A stretch of DNA of 64,000 bases from Limnoperna fortunei (taxonomy: Eukaryota > Mollusca > Bivalvia > Mytilida > Modiolidae): positions 82,402,896 to 82,466,895 of the forward strand of contig OX104119.1 of NCBI GenBank assembly GCA_944474755.1, given 5' to 3'. The notes below the pieces were generated by a model that worked only from the letters and a program-made list of their open reading frames with translations, did no database searches and was not told the DNA's origin. The position numbers were made by a program, and so were the translations under genes. Every line of letters begins with the position of its first letter. The stretch's first letter is position 1. Of the stretch, positions 10,721-20,709 are shown piece by piece.

Positions 10721-11046
10721 CCAAGAATTATTCTCCAAGCTGTTTTCTCTGCTTTCTAAAATAGATGTTTTTTGGTCGGTACCATTGTCGCGCTTATTGT
10801 GTAAATTGTCCCGTCAGCAACCTTCTCTTCATTCCTGACTCCTCCTATCCCATAAGGAAGGGTAGTAACCTTGTATTCCGTAGAATTCCAAGAATTATTC
10901 TCCAAGCTGTTTTCTCTGCTTTCTAAAATAGATGTTTTTGGGTCGGTACCATTGTCGCGCTTATTGTGTGAATTGTCCCGTCAGCAACCTTCTCTTCATT
11001 CCTGACTCCTATCCCATAAGGAAGGGTAGTAACCTTGTATTCCGTA
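10721..11046. repeat. Tandem duplication of a 167-bp segment
   Basis: 10721-10887 and 10888-11046 are near-identical ('ccaagaattattctccaagc ...' to 'ccttgtattccgta'), with a 3-base indel near 10848 and few substitutions. On the minus strand it carries the end of an open frame, see 10756-11131. Confidence 0.9.
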
Positions 11047-11131
11047 CTGTCTATAGCTTGCCTTCTTATTACCATAAGCCTCTGCGCCTTTTTGCTGCTG
11101 CCATATAGGAAGGTGTACCCATAAACATCTT
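10923..11131 (-). pseudogene. Conserved-looking exon fragment, function unknown
   Basis: The minus strand reads QDVYGYTFLYGSSKKAQRLM, then a stretch including EYKVTTLPYGIG and TIHTISATMVP, to a TAG at 10923-10925. A stop sits just upstream and an AG acceptor-like site ('gagtgtag') lies near 11145, so this may be a terminal exon. The second half is duplicated at 10756-10880 with its own stop. I do not recognise the family. The ORF at 11186-11458 is just upstream on the same strand and could belong to the same gene. Confidence 0.35.
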
Positions 11132-11185
11132 GTTTTTTTCATTATCTACACTCGCCGATGGCTTGGATAAATTTGAGACTGGTCA

Positions 11186-11458
11186 TCATGTGTAACCTGC
11201 TCTGACATGTTTGCCGACAGTTTGCATCAAGGGTTTGTCAAGTGGATCAGGCAATGTCACTTCTGCTATGTCTATTCTGTCCTGGCTAAGTCCATGCCTT
11301 ACTTTCTGGTGGCTGGTCATCCGATACCTTACGACCGCTTCAACCATGTGGCTACACCTGTTGCACCTAAATACTATGTTTTGATGCGCAGTCTGCATGT
11401 GTCTTATCAACGTTTTGTAGTTCCTACACACTGCCCCACATTTTCTACAGGTATACAT
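11186..11458 (-). CDS. C2H2 zinc-finger ORF (exon or fragment)
   Basis: A 90-codon frame with an ATG at 11456-11458. Finger 1 is YTCRKCGAVCRNYKTLIRHMQTAH (C-x2-C-x12-H-x4-H), split here as YTCRKCGAVC plus H-x4-H. Finger 2 is FRCNRCSHM...SHQKVRH, which also keeps two Cys and two His. The base pattern 'ttataatttcag' immediately before the ATG looks like a splice acceptor, so this may be an internal exon rather than a whole gene. A tail rich in Asp and Pro follows. C2H2 fingers usually bind DNA, and this could be a host gene or part of a transposon-encoded protein. Confidence 0.5.
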   Translation of the reverse strand: MYTCRKCGAVCRNYKTLIRHMQTAHQNIVFRCNRCSHMVEAVVRYRMTSHQKVRHGLSQDRIDIAEVTLPDPLDKPLMQTVGKHVRAGYT

Positions 11459-12324
11459 CTGAAATTATAATTATTGAACTGACTTTTCAAATTGATTCAT
11501 TAATTAATAAACACAAAAATATGAAGCCCCTGATCAAAGGAGTCCCAGAGCACAAATCTTATTGTTTTGTTTAATTTTGTTTAATTTTTTACTTTTTTTA
11601 GTTTGTTAATTTTGACTAACAGCTAATAACATTTTAAATTTATTTTAATTTTAGTGGTTGCGTATATGTTGATTATAGGCGTTGTCTATTCATGTTTTAA
11701 ATCACGTGGTGCGGGAGCGAATCTATTGGTTGTTTTTACAAGTAGGAGGTTTGGGTTGCAGTAAGTCAGTTCAGAAAATCTGTTGAAAAAACGACTTCCA
11801 TACGAACGCCCACCTGTACTAGTTTCTAATAACCCTTCCACGTTGAACAAGACAAAAAAACCAAGAATTTAAAGAAATTGGAAAAGAGGTTCCGGTTGAT
11901 CTTTCCGAATCTATTCTCGCACAACTGTTCAAAAGCAACGTTAATTACAGACGGCATGCCTCCGAGGTACACATCATTGACAATAATAATGATTCAGAAA
12001 CGGAAACGAGAGTCCGGGAATCAAAAACACAGCAACAACCTTAGGTCAACAGAGAAAAATCAATTAAACAATTTATGTAATGTTTTTGTCTCGATGTAAC
12101 AACGCCTCACTGGATTACAAAATATTGTTGCTCAGTTATTGCAAAATATTCACACAGATAAACTGCAAGATAGCGGCAAAGAAGGGTTGACACTTGGGAA
12201 ATGGAACGCCCAGACTAATACATTGAGTTCAACTATGTGTCATTCTGGTACACAAGAAAATTCCTTACCTGCGGAGATCAACTCAAGAGTAAGACGGATG
12301 TATTTCAAAACTTTGACAATAATT
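11459..12324. other. Region without recognised genes
   Basis: AT-rich. Open frames at 11878-12099 and 12139-12342 are short, basic or low complexity, with no recognisable domain. Confidence 0.35.
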
Positions 12325-12436
12325 CAGGGTGCCGTTTCATAAAGCGATCCCTAATTAACGTGCTCGTTATCCCATGCAATTTAAATGGGATAACGTGCAC
12401 GTTAAGCTTACGATCGCTTTATGAAACGGCACCCTG
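12325..12436. mobile_element. MITE-like element with terminal inverted repeats
   Basis: 112 bases starting CAGGGTGCCGTTTCATAAAG and ending with the reverse complement. The arms continue imperfectly ('aacgtgctcgttatccca' against 'tgggataacgtgcacgtt'), so the whole element folds back. No transposase is present. A target duplication was not evident. Confidence 0.8.
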
Positions 12437-12625
12437 GACTTTATCAAAGCATTCGGCATATATAAAAACATAATCTCCAAAATATACCCGCGTCGCCGAA
12501 CAAAATAGTTACGAAGAAGATATTGTCTAAATAAGCATTTTTTACGGTGCAAAATTTTATGATTATCACAAACATCATCAGGCGTGATAATTTGGTAGTT
12601 TCATGCTCCGACGATTTGAAAGCCA
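12437..12625. other. Short unassigned spacer
   Basis: No recognised feature between the MITE and the integrase remnant. Confidence 0.3.
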
Positions 12626-13085
12626 TTAATGCCCATGGGTGCTGATCGTCCCAGTCTCTTTGAATTAGAATGTTTTTATTGTGCGGTGTAGCCGTTCCAC
12701 CAAGCCATCACTTTGAGGTCGAGAAGCTGTCACTGCGTACATTGACACAAAATTCTTTGAAAAATTAGCGCCCTTGATCTCTTTGAACCTGTCTTGGTAC
12801 CTACATACAAAGTTCCTCATGAAACTATTAGCAACAGTTTGTGCTTCAATGTCTGGTAAAGGGTAACCTTCAGCCCATTTTGTAAAATATTACAATTAAC
12901 GCGTATTTATTTGATATGACAAAGGTAAAGGACCAATGAGGTCCATGGCAACTCGATCTAATGGAGCACCAACACAATACTGCTTCATTCTGCTTTTAGC
13001 TTTTCGAGAAGGCTGCTTGCGTGAAAGTTCGTTGATGACGATCTGATCGCATTTAGACCAGTATTTCTTTTGCTAAACACTCCCA
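12626..13085 (-). pseudogene. Ty3/gypsy integrase remnant
   Basis: The minus strand translates in several frames to integrase-core phrases: RKAKSRMKQYCVGAPLDRVA, MDLIGPLPLS (first catalytic Asp), then after stops YFTKWAEGYPLPDIEAQTVA, a damaged middle section (GANFSKNF), and SRPQSDGLVERLHRTIK (catalytic Glu). Order and spacing match the gypsy integrase zinc and core regions, but with deletions, two stops near 12893-12900 and frameshifts. Sequence to about 13180 may be its upstream linker. The family differs from the young gypsy at 19061. Confidence 0.7.
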
Positions 13086-13414
13086 ATCGAAACATCATTC
13101 CACTCGTGTTTCTCATTAAAATTCATTTTTAATTCTTGCAGTTGTTCAAGAACTTTATCCTTGCTTTGTGCTTCTTAGATTTCTTTATTTGTCCTATATT
13201 GGCGCCCCATACAGATATCCAGCAAGACTCCTTGTCTGTTTGGTCGACACGTTTATGCTGTTATTGTAAAGGATTCAAATGATCTGTAAGATATCAGATT
13301 TCACTGAGCCTCATCTCTTTCGACTTGACTCACATCCAACAACTAAAAATTTGTCATATGTGATCATAAAACACAAGTAACAGTTACAGATCACAAAGAA
13401 ACCGTTCATATTTT
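13086..13414. other. Unassigned, probably more gypsy remnant
   Basis: The minus strand has fragments such as HEWNDVSIGSV that could be the linker before the integrase. Not assignable with confidence. Confidence 0.3.
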
Positions 13415-13622
13415 TAAGCGGCTACAATGAACCTACTCTTTTTCGAAATCTACAAAAGGGATCTTTATCGTGCAAGGAGCTTGGCTCACTTTAAACACGT
13501 TACCCACTATGGGCAGGCTTTCCGTATTATGACCGGAGAACCCCCAACGAAAGGGTCTCTCCTATCCACCCGGGACCGCTCTGAAGCTGCTGTGGGTCGA
13601 GCACTGGGAACCGCCCCAGCAT
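13415..13622 (-). mobile_element. SINE-like family B, copy 2 (tail missing)
   Basis: Contains 'agcggctacaatgaacctac' through 'gtcgagcactgggaacc', the head two-thirds of family B in minus orientation. The 3' tail region is absent. Confidence 0.8.
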
Positions 13623-13767
13623 GACATGGAACTTTGTTGCATACCATTAAAAGCACCATATTTGTGTTGCATTTTACTTAACTTTAAGGTTTCTTAAAAC
13701 ATTTGAAACAGTCGTTGGTTTGTTTGTATTTTTCACTGCCAATAATTAGTAATCTTATTAAGTTCTT

Positions 13768-14230
13768 TTAATGTATAGTATTTACCCGAACACATAATAC
13801 AATGATGTTAATCATTATTTTAAATACAACACCCTCAAATAAGTCATGCGCTAAATGTGATGGCATTCCTTCAGTGACATGAAAATATTTTTTAGTTGTC
13901 TGTTTTATGCCATAAACAGAAGAAAGTGTCGAGTTAAAAGCTATCTGGGCTTTATGCATATCTTTCTTTCTCAAAACAAAACTTTCACAACAAATTTTTT
14001 TAGCATGTCAGCATTCGTGATAATAAGGTGGTCGGCAATTTCTAAGACAGTTCAATTACTCTTGAAAACCTATGCAATGAGCATTCAAGTTATCAACAAC
14101 AGTAGTTGTAATTTTGGTTAAAAAAAACATGGTCTCCATCCGATTCCATAACAGTTTTGCCCCATCGTTCTAGCGTTTTTAAATCTTGTAAAAAGGGTTG
14201 CATAACAGCATCAATACATACAGTTTTGAT
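13768..14230 (-). pseudogene. TNP2/CACTA-like transposase remnant
   Basis: The minus strand gives, in order and in changing frames, MQPFLQDLKTLERWGKTV, TTVVDNLNAHCIGF, CRFCLADHLI, and KYFHVTEGMPSHLAHDLFEG followed by VV. The last phrase and the C-x2-C (CRFC) before it match a family of large transposase-related proteins common in cnidarian, fish and mollusc genomes that I associate with TNP2-type (EnSpm/CACTA-like) elements. Several stops and shifts make it inactive, and no termini were found. The family name is from memory of motifs; the pseudogene call is firmer than the superfamily. Confidence 0.5.
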
Positions 14231-14826
14231 CAGAATGGACATACAAAGAATTACCAGCTGTATCACATAAAGTTGAAATCTATATTTTTAGGGATATTTC
14301 CCGAAAGGATATAAAACCACGCTGCTTATTGATGGTTAAATATGTTTTACTTGCAAATTGTTAATTAAGAATATTAGTTTGCACGCACCTTCCAAAAATT
14401 TTCAATTGCCTCAATTCATTACGTAAAACCAATGATAAAATAATCAATCCTGAATTTCAGATTTATGAAGTCTTAATTGCACCTGGGAGGTTCAAACATA
14501 TAAAAAGAGTAGTAAAGATGATGTTCTACATCAATCAATGGACTGCAGATTTTCCACCATCAAGATACCAACAAGAAATAAATTTTACACTTTACAAATT
14601 ATGATGCAAGTTAACTTGTATGGAGTAAAAGTGGGGGCTTACGACCCAGAGAGGGATGTCAACACGTGGCAGACAGCAAAGTAAAACAAAACCAGTAAAA
14701 GGGCGCAAAATAAACCTTATTGGTGCACAGTCAAGTAAAATTATTGAGCTGTACACGTCTTTACAAAAAGCATTCCGCTGATTGAAATATATATTTATAA
14801 CGAATATTGTTTTTTTAATAATTTTT
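14231..14826. other. Region without recognised genes
   Basis: AT-rich, no recognised domains or repeats. It may hold further decayed sequence of the transposase to its left. Confidence 0.3.
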
Positions 14827-15325
14827 GATTGATTAATGGTGTTTAACGCCCGATCAGCAATATTTCAGCTTTATTCAGGCGATGAACATGAAATGGATGA
14901 TACAATGAACATGAAATGATAAATGAAAATGGGATGGGACAGAAGGAAAAATAGGGATAACGGATTTTTGCCACTGTCAAATGGGAGGATGGATAGGGTC
15001 GGGCAATTTAGCCTCCTGTAGCGGGATCGAAATCCCTACTCATAGCGAATACTACAGCAGCGTTCTTTAACGTGCGAGGAACGTGGCATTTTTCCCAACA
15101 CGGTGCACTAATATGGTTTGCGGTCAGGTTTTTCCTATTATGGCTTGACAACCCCAGCTTGCCAGGGGTACCCCATTCAACCACCTGGGGCACACATCCC
15201 AGTCGGTCTTTAGGCAAACCGACCTGACACGCCGGTCAGGGTACTGGGCGCTATTTAGTCGCCTTTTACGACAAGCTAGCGCGACTGCGGTCTATTCTTT
15301 TAGCCACCCGGATCCCGAACGGGGC
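14827..15325 (-). mobile_element. SINE-like family A, copy 3
   Basis: Complete copy in minus orientation. Flanks read 'aataatttttga' on the left and 'aataatgtttga' on the right, a probable 12-bp target duplication with one mismatch. The head has 'cccgaacggggc' instead of 'cccgcacggggc'. Confidence 0.9.
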
Positions 15326-15787
15326 AATAATGTTTGAAAAGAAAAGCTATTTGTAATCAGTTGTTTTGTGGTAACAATACTGATTTATAAAAGAAAACAC
15401 ATAAGCCTGCTTCTTAGAACGAATTGTACTCTATGAACTTTCAAAAAATGATGTAGTACAGGAAGAAATCCATCAGTTTGTATTTGTTTCCTCTTTGTAA
15501 ATTCAAAAGCCAATTTATGGGTTACACTTTCCCTTGTAACGTTCAGTTACCACAAAATCCTAGAACACTGACCCAATTCATATAATAAGTGAATAGATGT
15601 GTACTTCAAGGTAAGATATGTCTTTGAAGACCTCATTAGATACATTATATGTTCTTTCTGCTGCTTTAGGCAGCAATTAGCCAATTGTTTTTTAATGAAA
15701 ATTTACAATAACAACGTTATGTGATTGTTGCATTAAAATTAAAAAAATGCATTCCCATGATACCTCATATCTTTGACTTTATCCTGG
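15326..15787. other. Region without recognised genes
   Basis: AT-rich non-coding spacer. Confidence 0.35.
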
Positions 15788-15800
15788 AACCTGTTTACTG

Positions 15801-16196
15801 GGAGGGTTCCCAGTGCTCGACCCACAGAGCAGCCCAGCGCGTCCCGAGTGGCGGATAGGGGAGACCCTCTCGTTGGGGGTTGTCAGGTCATAATACGGAA
15901 AGCCTGACCGCGGACCGTAGTGGGTAACGTGTTTGGAGAGTGTCACGCTCCTTGCACGATAAAGAACCCTTTTGTAGATTTCGAAAAAGAGTAGGCTCGT
16001 TGTAGCCGCTACAAAAGGCTAAATTTTCCGTCCCTACCCAAAACTCCATACTTTTCCAGTGGCAGTCAAAATTGTATTCCCTGTAACCCATCCCACCCCG
16101 ATTTTCCCTTGATTTATTGTTTGTTAACTTGTTCACGTCCTGTATAGCTGAAATACTGCTCGCTGGACGTAAAGCAGACATCCAATCAATCAATGA
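15801..16196 (+). mobile_element. SINE-like family B, copy 3 (complete)
   Basis: The best B copy: head 'ggttcccagtgctcgaccc', core, and tail 'catccaatcaatcaatg'. It is flanked by a perfect 13-bp target duplication AACCTGTTTACTG at 15788-15800 and 16197-16209, which defines the element ends. Confidence 0.9.
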
Positions 16197-16209
16197 AACC
16201 TGTTTACTG

Positions 16210-17043
16210 TGTTAACAAATATTATAGTTGACAAGATGTTAACACGAACAGAATACTTAAGTAAGCAGGAAATATGACCAAGAATACAAAGTGACCTAAA
16301 TAAAATGTGACAAATTATTGTGGTGTAATTTTATCACTAAATGAATGCAAAAATTGTATTAAAAGTAAAAAAAAATGTATATAGGATCAGTAGTTGAAAC
16401 CTGGAATCTCATCATGTTCAGCTCTAAGCATCACTTGATTTCCCATACAGTTTGAATTTATTTCCCTTTATGGATGAAAGCTTTTTGATTTGTGATATCA
16501 AATCTGTTTGAAATTACAGATATATGTGTAGCGATATTTGTTTTGGATTTAAAGATCTGTTAATTTTCATTAAACATAATCAGGATCATCCTTTGTTCTT
16601 ACTCAATTAAAGACAAGAACAAATTGCCAAAAAATTTAAATGTTGTTGGTAGATCTCGTACAGGCAAAATGTTATTATTAACTGATTGCCCATGAAACAG
16701 TGCATTCTAATGTCTAATAATATGCAATGGGCGATGCATAAAGTAAAGAAATTGTATTAACATGGGAAAGTCAAAACTTTCAATATATTTGCAATGTTGT
16801 TGGACATAAAAATCCTACAAATACATATGTATATATTTATTTGTCATACACTACCCCATTTCATTTGATAAAATACAAAGTAAAGACAATAAAAAAGGTA
16901 AAAAAATACCAAATACCAAGAAAACTGCAAAACCACTATCCCACAAATTAAAATTCGAGAATCAATACCCAAGCTGTCAGCTATGGCAACGTTCCTTGCA
17001 TGGTGCATGCATTTAACAAAACAAATGGCTGGGGCAATACAGA
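16210..17043. other. Region without recognised genes
   Basis: AT-rich, no coding signal recognised. Confidence 0.35.
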
Positions 17044-17325
17044 GAGTGTTTCCAGTGACCCAAAGAGCAGCTCAGCGCGTCCCCGGGTGGAGGATAGGGG
17101 AGACCCTCTAGTTGTTTTAGGGGGTGGGGTTGCCATGTCATAATAGCTGACCGCGGACTGTAGTTAGTAGCGTGTTTGCCACGCTCCTTGCACGATAAAT
17201 ACCCCCTTTTGTAGATTTCGAAAAAGAGTAGGCTGGCTCATTGTAGCCGCTACGAAAGACTAAATTATCCGCCCCTGCCCAATACTTCTTACTTTTCCGG
17301 TGGCAGTCAAAATTTTGTTCCCTGG
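17044..17325 (+). mobile_element. SINE-like family B, copy 4 (3' truncated)
   Basis: Runs from 'gtgtttccagtgacccaaag' to the 'tggcagtcaaaattttgttcc' phrase; the LINE-like tail is missing. Several small deletions in the core. Confidence 0.8.
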
Positions 17326-18545
17326 ACTTCAAATGTAAACTCATTAATATTCACTCTTTGTTTAATCTTACCGTAAACAAAATCAACAATTACAAAGACT
17401 GACAACAGCGGATACAAGAATTACAACCACATTGGATCCAGGACCATCATTACCAACATTTATTTCAGCAAGACCATCAACTTGAACATCATTCATGACA
17501 GCAACTGAAAATTAAAAAAACAACTGGTTTTCCAAGCCATCGTAAATTATATTACATTTGTAAATATTTGGAAAAAGTCTCAAGTTAAATTATATCAAAA
17601 ATCAATCACTCGAACAAAAATGACTGCTAAAACAAAAGTCAAGCATACTTAATTCAGACGTGACTGTCATTTTCTGTCACTGTTGTTTTAATGAAGGTAA
17701 ACCCAGAAAAAAAGCTCCACATAAAACAAAACATATTTATTAATGCATTATATCATTCTCTACAAGCTAAGTATGGGTAAGTGTTTCTGACAAGCATTCA
17801 ATGATTGAAATGACAAAAATAACAAGAAAGTTCCAGGCAAGAAATTTAATAAAAAATCAAGACTCATTTTTTTGTCTAACCAAGTCTCATCGGTGACACT
17901 CTTACCAAATCAATAAACAAGTCAAATTTGTTTACCTGTCTACCTGTTCTTTTATCATGAACACTTTCTATTTCATTCTAACAGGTTCCTTCTTGTTAAA
18001 TGCAGGGTTCATAAAAGAAAGACCTCTCTCTATTTGTTACAATACAAGGTTGAACTGCTCTGAATAGTGGCTGGTGAAAAGCTTTATATCTTTAAACATT
18101 TGCTGATGTCTCAGAATTGTTCGGTGACATAAAAAAATGTTCGCATACTGTGAACATACAAACTCACCATGGCTTGTTTAAGTGCGAGAAAGCTGTTCCT
18201 TGGCATCCTTAAAAAAATCCCTCAGATGTGTGATGATGACCTGGCCTACCGCCAAACAGGTTTTTATGCATTTATGCCGGAATCATTTTTAGAGTGACAG
18301 ATCAACAAAAGTTTCCTTCGAGTTATACGGAGTTTTCTTTACATCCGAAAATTAATTTTTTTCAAGGTCTGCAATCCTCTTCCAAGCAAATAATCATTAG
18401 CTAAGGTGATACAATGTTTACCTGCTTAATAATAATGTTTTTGCGGTTGCTCACACATACTAGTGATTCATGAACAACTACGCAGAAAAGCGTCCAGTTT
18501 TAAATATATATTTGGCAGAGGGACACATTAATCTGAACTTGGTTG
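17326..18545. other. Region without recognised genes
   Basis: AT-rich. The part just left of 18546 may contain more decayed piggyBac sequence, but no motif is readable. Confidence 0.3.
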
Positions 18546-19060
18546 AGAGTATGATGTTGTTGACAAATTGACACAAGATACTGTCATTTATTTTATGACA
18601 ATTATTTCACAGGTGTATAACTTGCAGAGGACTTGTTTGCTAATGAGATTTATCCATGCGGGACAATTCGAATGAATATACAAGGTTTTCCAGACGAGCT
18701 AAAAATGAGACGCAGAGAGTCTAAAGTTTTGCAGAAGGTAAACTTAGTGGATGCTGTCTGGCAGGACAAAAAACAAGTGGCCTTCTTAAGTACATTAAGT
18801 AATCCTTATGAACATGTCAATGTGACAAGAGGATGTTGTTACTCAAACCCACTGTGCCAACATTTACAACCAAAAAATGAATGAGGTTGACAGGCATGAT
18901 CAACTAAGGGATGACCTACTCAGAGAAAGAACAGAAATCTTAAAAATATATCTTTTGGTTCATAATGAATTGTGCGATTGTAAATGCCTTCATAATATTT
19001 CAAGACGAATTCAGACGGAACAATTCAAACAAGAGGTTTACACACGTGGACTTCAGGATG
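18546..19060 (+). pseudogene. piggyBac-type transposase, first surviving part
   Basis: Read in shifting frames: HLFYDNYFTGV (the D-N box holding the second catalytic Asp), LAEDLFANEIYPCGTIRMN, then KMRRRESKVLQ...AVWQDKKQVAFLSTL, then MNEVDRHDQLR (third catalytic Asp, usually GGVDRHDQ), then FWFIMNCAIVNAFIIFQ and KRFTHVDF. Lesions are an in-frame TAA after FTGV, a shift near 18880 and another near 18945. The gypsy element inserted at 19061 splits it; the last part resumes at 23756. piggyBac transposases cut and paste at TTAA, but the element ends are not visible. Confidence 0.8.
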
Positions 19061-19295
19061 TGTAATGAATTGACATTTAATATAAACAACAATATCCGTT
19101 TAGAGAGACTCTCCCAGTCTGACATTTAAATTATAATGAGTGATGTTATGGAATTTGTTATTGTATTAGATAATTGTCTCTGCACATGTTAGGTATTTAA
19201 TTCATTCTGTAACTGTAGTCTGAACGTTAGTGATGTAAATAAATTATAGAGTAAAATCCTATCTTTTTATATGTTGGTCAGTTAAAGTTACCACA
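19061..19295 (+). repeat. Gypsy 5' LTR
   Basis: 235 bp, TGTAATGAAT to GTTACCACA. Identical to the 3' LTR at 23521-23755 by direct reading. Confidence 0.95.
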
Positions 19296-19300
19296 TAAAT

Positions 19301-19318
19301 TGGCGACGAGGATCAAAC
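19301..19318 (+). promoter_or_regulatory. Gypsy primer-binding site
   Basis: TGGCGACGAGGATC, five bases after the LTR. It begins with TGG, which pairs with the CCA end of a tRNA. The tRNA was not identified. Confidence 0.65.
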
Positions 19319-19352
19319 TAATTATTAATTTTGGATTAATTGACATTCAAAA

Positions 19353-20018
19353 ATGGCAGAAGCACCAGTTATTCCAACAAACTATGGCAAAATTGAAGAG
19401 TTTGACGAAAATTCTGAAGATTGGATTCAATATAGTGAAAGACTTGACTTTTATTTTACCGCAAATAACATTGAAGACGCTGATAAAAAAAAAGCTATTT
19501 TATTAAGTGTCTGCGGGCGAAAGACATACAAGCTGATCAGAAATTTGTGTGCACCAGACAAACCTGGAACTAAAGCATATGCTGAACTTGTTACATTAGT
19601 GAAAAATCATCAAAATCCAAAACCGTCATCGATAGTGCAAAGATGCAAATTTAATAGCAGATATAGACATCCTAACGAATCAGTGAGCCAGTTCGTGGCT
19701 GAGCTTCGACAGTTATCTGAACATTGCGACTACAATGCTACTCTAGACGAAATGTTGAGAGACAGGCTAGTATGTGGGATCAAAGAGGATCGTATCCAAA
19801 GGTGTTTGTTAGCAGAGCCAGGACTCACGTTTAAGAAAGCGATGGAAAATGCTACAGCGATGGAAATGGCAGCTAAAAACGCACATGATTTGCAAGTTCA
19901 GGAACAGAAGCCAGTACACAAAGTGACTATCCGTAAACGAGAAACGGACGTGAAAGAATGTTACAGATGTGGAGGTCAACACAATCCGCAGGATTGCAAG
20001 TGGAAAAATGAAAAGTGA
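19353..20018 (+). CDS. gag: Gypsy gag (truncated in the nucleocapsid)
   Basis: 221 codons. The capsid-like region (EDWIQYSERLDFYFTANNI ... NESVSQFVAELRQLSEHCDY) matches the gypsy gag core. It ends in one complete zinc knuckle, CYRCGGQHNPQDC. The frame then meets a stop at 20016, while another frame carries GHIAKMC, the H-x4-C half of a second knuckle. The first half of that knuckle (C-x2-C) is missing, so a small deletion, not a programmed frameshift, best explains the gag-pol break. Gag packages the RNA and forms the particle. Confidence 0.85.
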   Translation: MAEAPVIPTNYGKIEEFDENSEDWIQYSERLDFYFTANNIEDADKKKAILLSVCGRKTYKLIRNLCAPDKPGTKAYAELVTLVKNHQNPKPSSIVQRCKFNSRYRHPNESVSQFVAELRQLSEHCDYNATLDEMLRDRLVCGIKEDRIQRCLLAEPGLTFKKAMENATAMEMAAKNAHDLQVQEQKPVHKVTIRKRETDVKECYRCGGQHNPQDCKWKNEK

Positions 20019-20709
20019 AGGACATATCGCAAAAATGTGCCGTAATAGAGGAAAGAATAGCACTACAAAAGGAAAACAGGGATTTAAGCCGAGAAAAGTG
20101 AATCCACCGCACCGAAATAAAGCAAATTTTGTTAATGAGGATAGTGAAGAATCCGAGGAAACGCATTCACTGTATCAAGTGGAAAGTTCCGTGAAGAGGA
20201 AACCGTATGTTGTTTCAGTTACAATAAATGGTACCGAGGTTCCTATGGAAATTGATACAGGAGCATCAATGAGCTTAATAAGTGAGAAAACATGTAAACA
20301 AATATTTGGAAGTGAATACATGAGTTTACTTAAAAAATCAACGTGTAGTTTGCGTACATATACAGGAGAGGAAATAGAAGTTTTAGGCAAAGCAAGTGTC
20401 TCCGTTAAGTGCAATAATCAATCGGCTAAATTGTCGATCACCGTTGTTAAAGAAACGGGACCGAGCTTATTAGGTCGTGATTGGTTACAGTATGTACAAC
20501 TGGATTGGAAATCGATATTCAAAATCGAAGGAGTTATATCGGGAAAGGAAAATTCCGAGGAGCTGCAAATATTGTTGCGTAAGTACTCTAACGTGTTTAA
20601 GGAGGGACTTGGTACTTTAAAGGGTACACAAGCCAAAATCTACGTTGATCAGAATGCAAAACCGAAGTATTTCAAAGCTAGGCCTGTGCCATATGCGTTA
20701 AATGATTAA
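19969..20709 (+). pseudogene. pol: Gypsy pol, first part (protease and start of RT)
   Basis: A 246-codon frame overlapping the end of gag. It holds the aspartic protease motif PMEIDTGASMSLIS (DTGA active site) with the flap and LLGRDWL region, then the linker to RT. The frame ends at TAA 20707-20709. The next frame, 20797-23268, is in the same register, and the codons between read IEQELDRLEKEGTIEKVEFS, a typical RT start. One nonsense codon therefore separates two otherwise continuous halves of pol. Confidence 0.85.

Noticed and set aside
15888..16193. Open frames inside family B copies (also 17138-17344, 40079-40348)
   Set aside because: Repeat-derived; frames shift between copies.
19969..20060. 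Programmed gag-pol frameshift
   Set aside because: The loss of the first half of the second zinc knuckle at the junction points to a deletion. Not excluded until other copies are compared.
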